A stretch of DNA of 35,875 nt, taken from assembly GCA_023413275.1 (NCBI GenBank), contig JAEZPX010000270.1, positions 1 to 35,875 on the forward strand, given 5' to 3'. This DNA comes from Bacillota bacterium (lineage in GTDB: Bacteria > Bacillota > Clostridia > Lachnospirales > Anaerotignaceae). The notes below the pieces were generated by a model. It was given only the letters and a program-made list of their open reading frames with translations. It did not search any database and was not told the DNA's origin. The first letter of the stretch is position 1, and each line of letters opens with the position of its first letter. Of this stretch, positions 31,637 to 35,875 are shown piece after piece. The translations under genes were made by a program, and so were the position numbers.

Positions 31637-32671
31637 TTATTTAAACAGCCCTTCTAAATTCTTTGCAATCACTACAGACCTCTGAACCATTTTTTCTAAG
31701 TTTACCATATCCGTGCTTTGTCGTTCAGAATTTTGCAGACTCATATCAGCATCTTGAATGGTGTAGTTAATTTTCTCTCGAATTAACCCGTTTAAAACAT
31801 CAATCTTGACAATTGTTTCATTGGAGCTTTCGGAAAGGGTATGGATTTCCTTTGCAACCACGGCAAACGTCTTTCCATCATTGCCTAATCTGGCCGCCTC
31901 GATGGAAGCATTTAGCCCTAACAGCTTTGTCTGACTAATAATCTTTGCAATAGACTTCAAAACATCGGAAACCTCACGGGTTACCTCACTCACCTCAGTT
32001 ATTTTTGAAGAAAGTTCATTTTGATTTGCGGACATTTCCTTTGCAGCATTGGTCAATGTCTCAATGGTTTTAGATATCTCCATAAAGTTTACGGCAAGCT
32101 CCTTGGTCAAAACTTCAATTTCCAATCTATTGTAACCATTATCCGCCAAAGCATTTACAACAATAAATAAAACCTCTGCTGCCGACTGAATATTTTTCAT
32201 TGGAACCACATCGATTCTATGGGATGCTGACCATAATTCCTGCTCGCTTAAATTTAACTCTCTGGCAGTTTTCTTTATAACCTCTTCTTTTGGTGGACTT
32301 TCTAAAATTTGTCCTCCCAAAACGGTACCAATATGCCGTCCCTTGACTACAATCGGACAGGCAAAATCGATTAGGTTTGCATGGCAAGAACCAACATATG
32401 GTTTGCCTAGTTTAACCGCCTTCATCCCCATTTCATCATGACACTTGGCGCATCTGGCATCACCAACAGAAGACATATGTACGTAATTACTGCAAAAATC
32501 TCGGTAGTGGCTCGGGGATGTAATTTCTCTTCCCTCACGATCCACCGCAACTGCAGCACAGTTCATGCCCAATGCGAAATTGTCTAAAAAATTTTGTAAA
32601 ATATTAATATCAATAATATCTGTTACTTCAAGCCTGTCCAAACTAACTATCCCATTTACCAATTCTACCAT
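31637..32671 (-). CDS. Soluble chemotaxis-type sensor: PocR domain plus MCP signalling domain
   Basis: 344 aa from ATG 32671 (AGGGGG 7 nt upstream; an in-frame TTG at 32677 is too close). Residues about 20-180 resemble a PocR ligand-binding domain, with a Cys cluster: FCSNYVH, RCAKCHDE and SCHANLIDFACPIVV. The rest is a short MCP coiled coil whose tip is LLGLNASIEAARLGNDGKTFAVVAKEIHTLS, the CheA/CheW-contacting hairpin. No membrane helix or HAMP domain is seen, so it acts in the cytoplasm. PocR domains sense small molecules such as propanediol in the pdu/cob regulator; the ligand here is unknown. No che genes are nearby. Confidence 0.88.
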   Translation of the reverse strand: MVELVNGIVSLDRLEVTDIIDINILQNFLDNFALGMNCAAVAVDREGREITSPSHYRDFCSNYVHMSSVGDARCAKCHDEMGMKAVKLGKPYVGSCHANLIDFACPIVVKGRHIGTVLGGQILESPPKEEVIKKTARELNLSEQELWSASHRIDVVPMKNIQSAAEVLFIVVNALADNGYNRLEIEVLTKELAVNFMEISKTIETLTNAAKEMSANQNELSSKITEVSEVTREVSDVLKSIAKIISQTKLLGLNASIEAARLGNDGKTFAVVAKEIHTLSESSNETIVKIDVLNGLIREKINYTIQDADMSLQNSERQSTDMVNLEKMVQRSVVIAKNLEGLFK

Positions 32672-32737
32672 ACCCAAGCCCCCTAAAATTGCATTAATCT
32701 ATCATTGCTGTTTGCATTTTTATACCTATCCAATTCT

Positions 32738-32766
32738 ATGGTATCACTGCCATTTCTACCTGTCAA
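32738..32766 (-). promoter_or_regulatory. Promoter of PocR-MCP gene
   Basis: On the minus strand a perfect TTGACA (32761-32766), 17 bp, TACCAT (32738-32743). The remaining 32767-32967 stretch is AT-rich and holds no gene. Confidence 0.75.
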
Positions 32767-32967
32767 TGTGGTAAAACACCAATTTCCATTATCGTTTCAT
32801 TTAGAAACAATGCCTTATTTTGTCATAAAAGTAAAAATATCAGTAGATTTTTTTAGAAAAACGCCTTATAATTGTCTATTTTTTGTCAAAAATAATTCTA
32901 AACTTCAAAAATGCTTAAAAATTATTTTTTATCTTCGTAAATTTGCTAAATAAATACGTTATAATAC

Positions 32968-33010
32968 AAAAAACCCCATGTGATTTTCGAATAAGAAAAT
33001 TACATGGGGT
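32968..33010 (-). terminator. Terminator of the Nif11-like gene
   Basis: 16-bp stem (32973-32988 with 32995-33010, ACCCCATGT type, one G-T pair) and 6-nt loop, followed by six T on the minus strand. Confidence 0.9.
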
Positions 33011-33020
33011 ACTTTTATTT

Positions 33021-33305
33021 TTATTTTTTTTCCATTCCTTCTATAGATGCAAAGAATTGTTCATAGGTATCTCCCCATTTTTTACGGGGTTCTGTGGCAC
33101 CAATACAACCATCTTCCAAGTCAGATAAATACCTTGCTCCTTGCTGATATATCTCCCCTACTGTAACGCCACATCCTAATTCTGTAGATAATTCACAAAG
33201 AGCCAGCTCAGGATCCTTTGCATTTCTTGTTTCCAATATTCTTTTTCGCAAATCGCTGTCTTTTCTTGCCTTTTCCAGCAATTCAAATAATCCATCCTTT
33301 AACAT
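33021..33305 (-). CDS. Small protein resembling Nif11-type leader peptides
   Basis: 94 aa with a strong ribosome binding site (GAAAGGAGG) and its own terminator. Residues 5-68 (LFELLEKARKDSDLRKRIL, then DPELALCELSTELGCGVTVGEI and DLEDGCIGA) follow the pattern of Nif11 domains: a helix with repeated charged and leucine positions, a D-P-x-x-x-L stretch, and an acidic segment before a Gly-Cys. True Nif11 precursors end in a cleaved core after Gly-Gly; here a charged tail with one Cys follows, and no modification enzyme is nearby. It may be a Nif11-like protein that is not a precursor. Confidence 0.6.
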   Translation of the reverse strand: MLKDGLFELLEKARKDSDLRKRILETRNAKDPELALCELSTELGCGVTVGEIYQQGARYLSDLEDGCIGATEPRKKWGDTYEQFFASIEGMEKK

Positions 33306-33379
33306 TTTTCTCGCCTCCTTTCTTCTCAGTATTTCCAGAGAAAAACAGGAACATACTGAAAATTCCTGTAAAAATTTAC

Positions 33380-33417
33380 AAATAAAAAAGGATATCCCTT
33401 TAAAGTATATCCTTTTT
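33380..33417 (-). terminator. Terminator of the KBL/AONS-like gene
   Basis: AAAAAGGATAT (33385-33395) pairs with ATATCCTTTTT (33407-33417), 11 bp and 11-nt loop, T-rich on the minus strand. It works in either direction. Confidence 0.75.
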
Positions 33418-33545
33418 CCATGTCAACAAACCATTTTCCAAGTTCATTTTCAAATAAAGAAAATAACTATATTTCATATCTTCGGAGTCCTGTTTAAACA
33501 CTATTCAAAGCTTATATTTACCATGTACTCTGCAAATCAAAGGAA

Positions 33546-34658
33546 TTATATCAATCCATTTGCTTTGGCGCTTTCTTCAATAGCTTCTACCACCAAATCT
33601 AAATCATCTTTACTGTGTCCCGCAGAAATAATAAAACGTAAACGTGCCATTTTCTTAGGCACCATAGGAAATTGAATGGCTTGGGCAAAAACACCTTTTT
33701 CAAATAAATCCTCACTCATTTTTTGTGCCAACTCTTCATTCTCCACAATAACAGGAATAATAGGAGTCACCGTTGTTCCTATATTCAATCCCAGTTTGGT
33801 TATGCGGTTTGCAAAATACTCTCTGTTCTCCCATAACCTATTTACATATGAACCATCCTGTGAAATCATTTCCACATTCTTTAGTGCCGCCGCCGCAAGA
33901 CAGGGCGCCATGGGGGAAGCAGTAAAAATAAAGCTTCTGGCCTTTGGACGCAGAGCCTCAATCAGCTCCCTTGAGCCTGCTACAAAGCCCCCTGCCGAAC
34001 CAAAAGCCTTTGACAAAGAGCCTGTTTCCACATGAACACGACTTCCCAGTCCAAAATAGTCTACAGTTCCTTTTCCCATCGGCCCCATCACGCCGTCGCC
34101 ATGGGCATCATCCACCATAAACATTGCTCCATATCTTTCTGCCAAATCAGCAATTTCAGGAAGTGGTGCCAAATCCCCATCCATACTAAATACACCGTCC
34201 GTAACAATCAGCTTTTTTCCTGCTACAGGTTCTTTTAGAATTTCCTCTAAGGAACCCATATTTTTATGTTGATACACCTTAATCTGAGCGCCGGATTGTT
34301 TGCAGCCATCTATAATACTGCCATGATTCAGTGCATCGCTGTAAATAACATCTCCTTTGCTCACTAAAAAAGGGATTATCCCCGTGTTTGCAGAGACTCC
34401 ACAATTAAAAACCAGTGTCGCCTCCACTTCCTTAAACTCTGCCAATGCCTTTTCCAAAGCATCGTGAACAGGAAAATTGCCTACAATATTTCGGCTGGCA
34501 GTGGGTCCTACTCCATATTGATCTAAGGCATCCTTTGCCGCCTGTATTGCTTGAGGATGGCTGGCGAGGCCTAAATAATTGTTGGATGCCATGTTAATCA
34601 CTTCTCGTCCATCCAATTGGATGCGTGCCCCTTGGGGACTATTAACCGTTCTGTACAT
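33546..34658 (-). CDS. PLP-dependent alpha-oxoamine synthase (glycine C-acetyltransferase / AONS type)
   Basis: 370 aa from ATG 34658 (GAAAGGGG 7 nt upstream). The enzyme condenses an amino acid with an acyl-CoA. Motifs seen: INMASNNYLGLASHP, GPTASRNIVGN, the PLP pocket VDDAHGDGVMG (183-192) and the Schiff-base lysine K217 in TGSLSKAFGSAGG. The open frame runs to 34976 but crosses a terminator and a promoter, so the extra part is not coding. The protein begins at the YRTVNSPQGARI position, about 20-25 residues short of typical family members. No bio or tdh gene adjoins, so KBL versus AONS (kbl or bioF) is unresolved. Confidence 0.87.
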   Translation of the reverse strand: MYRTVNSPQGARIQLDGREVINMASNNYLGLASHPQAIQAAKDALDQYGVGPTASRNIVGNFPVHDALEKALAEFKEVEATLVFNCGVSANTGIIPFLVSKGDVIYSDALNHGSIIDGCKQSGAQIKVYQHKNMGSLEEILKEPVAGKKLIVTDGVFSMDGDLAPLPEIADLAERYGAMFMVDDAHGDGVMGPMGKGTVDYFGLGSRVHVETGSLSKAFGSAGGFVAGSRELIEALRPKARSFIFTASPMAPCLAAAALKNVEMISQDGSYVNRLWENREYFANRITKLGLNIGTTVTPIIPVIVENEELAQKMSEDLFEKGVFAQAIQFPMVPKKMARLRFIISAGHSKDDLDLVVEAIEESAKANGLI

Positions 34659-34733
34659 ATTATTTCCCCTTTCTTTTTCATTCGTATCACTAGAAACATG
34701 ATTGCCTTCCTTCATAAAGACAATTATTTTGTT

Positions 34734-34762
34734 ATTATACCAAAACCAACAGTAGGAAACAA
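34734..34762 (-). promoter_or_regulatory. Promoter of the KBL/AONS-like gene
   Basis: On the minus strand TTGTTT (34757-34762), 17 bp, perfect TATAAT (34734-34739). It gives a leader of about 70 nt to ATG 34658. Confidence 0.75.
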
Positions 34763-34809
34763 TGAAGATAGAAAATGATGATAAACCATTCTCTCCTAAA
34801 CAATCAACT

Positions 34810-34840
34810 AAAAAAACAAGCTTGGGAAACACCCCCAAGC
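34810..34840 (-). terminator. Terminator of the P-type ATPase gene
   Basis: On the minus strand GCTTGGG-GGTGTTT-CCCAAGC is followed by TTGTTTTTTT. Confidence 0.85.
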
Positions 34841-34855
34841 CCGCTTTTCTATAAA

Positions 34856-35875
34856 TTATAATATAACATACTCTTTTTTCTGTTTTCTGCGTTCCAATTT
34901 CCTGTCCTTCCACTTCTCCAACTCCACAATGGGCAAAGGTAAGCATGCTAAACCTGCAACAATCAGCCATTCCCAAATACCCAAGGGTGCAACCTTAAAC
35001 ACTGTAGCCAAAGGCTGTACCATAATGACACCCACCTGAAGCACTAAGCCAATGAGAAAGGCTCCAACCAGCCAAGTGTTCTCAAAGGGGCGAATGGAAA
35101 GCAAAGAATGCTCTGAACGCATGTTAAATGCATGAATCAACTGAGAGATGGAAAGAACTGCGAAAGCCATGGTTCTTCCTGTAACATACATTTTTTCATC
35201 ATCAAAATAGATATGCCCTATGGCAAAGGCCAATAATGCCAGCATGCCAATCATCATTCCCTCTACCATAATTTTTCCGCCCAAACCACCTCCAAACAAG
35301 GTACTCTCCCGCTGTCTGGGAGGACGCTCCATGCAATCTCCTTCCACAGGATCCATGCCTAAAGCAATGGCAGGCAAAGAATCTGTCACTAAGTTTACCC
35401 ATAACAACTGAATGGGAAGCAAAGGCGTTGCCCAGCCGAAACACATTGCGGCAAAAATGGTTATAATTTCACCAATGTTGCTGGAAAGCAGAAAATGTAC
35501 GGCTTTACGAATATTATCGTAAATGCCTCTACCCTCTCGTACTGCCTCCACGATGGTGGCAAAATTATCGTCGGTCAAAATCATGTCCGCAGCGCCCTTT
35601 GCCACTTCTGTGCCACTTTTCCCCATGGCACAGCCAATATCTGCCGCCTTTAATGCCGGTGCATCATTTACCCCATCTCCAGTCATCGCAACCACACTGC
35701 CATCCTTTTGGTATGCTTTTACAATGCGCACCTTATGCTCTGGCGCAACCCTAGCAAAAACCGTACAATGGGCGGCAGCTTTTTCTAATTCCTCATCGGA
35801 AAGCTTGCTTAATTCCTGTCCGGTGATACAGGTATCTCCTTTTTCATAAATTCCTAACTGGCTTGCAATGGCTTG
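34856..35875 (-). CDS. Calcium-type P-type ATPase, C-terminal part (cut by window end)
   Basis: 339 residues are visible; the frame stays open to the last base, so the N-terminal two thirds lie outside. The first residues (AIASQLGIYEKGD, then CTVFARVAPEHKVRIV) belong to the P/N domains. The hinge TGDGVNDAPALKAADIG follows, then six C-terminal helices. The motif LLPIQLLWVNLVTDSLPAIALGMDP is typical of P2-type (SERCA-like) pumps and supplies Asn/Asp ligands for Ca2+. It ends with a basic tail (KDRKLERRKQKKEYVIL). It is probably a Ca2+ efflux pump; other divalent or monovalent cations cannot be excluded from this portion. Confidence 0.93.
   Translation of the reverse strand, partial: QAIASQLGIYEKGDTCITGQELSKLSDEELEKAAAHCTVFARVAPEHKVRIVKAYQKDGSVVAMTGDGVNDAPALKAADIGCAMGKSGTEVAKGAADMILTDDNFATIVEAVREGRGIYDNIRKAVHFLLSSNIGEIITIFAAMCFGWATPLLPIQLLWVNLVTDSLPAIALGMDPVEGDCMERPPRQRESTLFGGGLGGKIMVEGMMIGMLALLAFAIGHIYFDDEKMYVTGRTMAFAVLSISQLIHAFNMRSEHSLLSIRPFENTWLVGAFLIGLVLQVGVIMVQPLATVFKVAPLGIWEWLIVAGLACLPLPIVELEKWKDRKLERRKQKKEYVIL

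Noticed and set aside
34659..34976. N-terminal extension of the KBL/AONS-like frame
   Set aside because: It crosses the terminator at 34810-34840 and the promoter at 34734-34762 and has no family similarity.

Overview
The window looks like a chromosomal segment of a low-GC, anaerobic, probably spore-forming Firmicute of class Clostridia. The reasons are an anaerobic class III ribonucleotide reductase, a YlmC/YmxH-type PRC-barrel gene beside nrdR, a tiny Gly/Cys-rich protein of the kind called 'chorion class high-cysteine HCB' in Clostridia, frequent TTG starts and strong AGGAGG ribosome binding sites. No rRNA, CRISPR array, transposase, integrase or phage gene was seen, so this is mainly a housekeeping region. 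Most genes lie on the minus strand.

Layout. 1-456: four minus-strand tRNAs (Arg-TCT, Gly-TCC, Arg-TCT, Leu-TAG in transcription order) behind one clear promoter. 801-2660: rph-rdgB-yfcE operon. 2951-3403 (+): small membrane protein. 3529-5613: secreted amidase with copper-amine-oxidase-like and AMIN domains. 5968-12532: a long minus-strand run with a membrane-anchored acidic propeller-like protein, tsaE, tsaB, rimI, a Lon-like protease and a small membrane protein. 12557-13196: a non-standard region with a doubtful small ORF, a candidate structured RNA and direct repeats. 13286-14305 (+): M23 peptidase. 14380-19618: unknown gene, addA and an EamA transporter. 19943-21529: HCB-like peptide, unknown 90-aa protein, nrdR and ylmC. 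21764-24626 (+): nrdD-nrdG. 24887-27543: sensor kinase and response regulator. 27740-28969 (+): GT2 glycosyltransferase. 29002-30183: DUF2812-like membrane protein. 30427-31505: perR-like regulator and divergent trmL. 31637-34658: PocR-MCP sensor, a Nif11-like small protein and a KBL/AONS-type PLP enzyme. 34856-35875: the C-terminal third of a Ca2+-type P-type ATPase, cut by the window end.

How the parts connect. nrdR sits next to its likely target: the nrdD promoter has one NrdR-box-like site over its -10 and a second about 30 bp downstream. The two-component pair has a ladder of TTAAG-like half-sites at 11-12 bp steps just upstream of its own -35, shared with the divergent glycosyltransferase gene. 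The M23 peptidase has a PhoP/WalR-type direct repeat upstream of its promoter. The perR-like gene has a palindrome over its own -10.

The best leads for something undescribed lie between 12.2 and 13.2 kb. The first is a same-orientation cluster of DnaA boxes (three exact TTATCCACA plus one TTATTCACA in 243 bp) inside the acidic 5' part of the gene heading the tsaE-tsaB-rimI run. The second, about 430 bp away, is a promoter-to-terminator unit of about 210 nt with several hairpins and no ORF. Both are read directly from sequence; their functions are inference.
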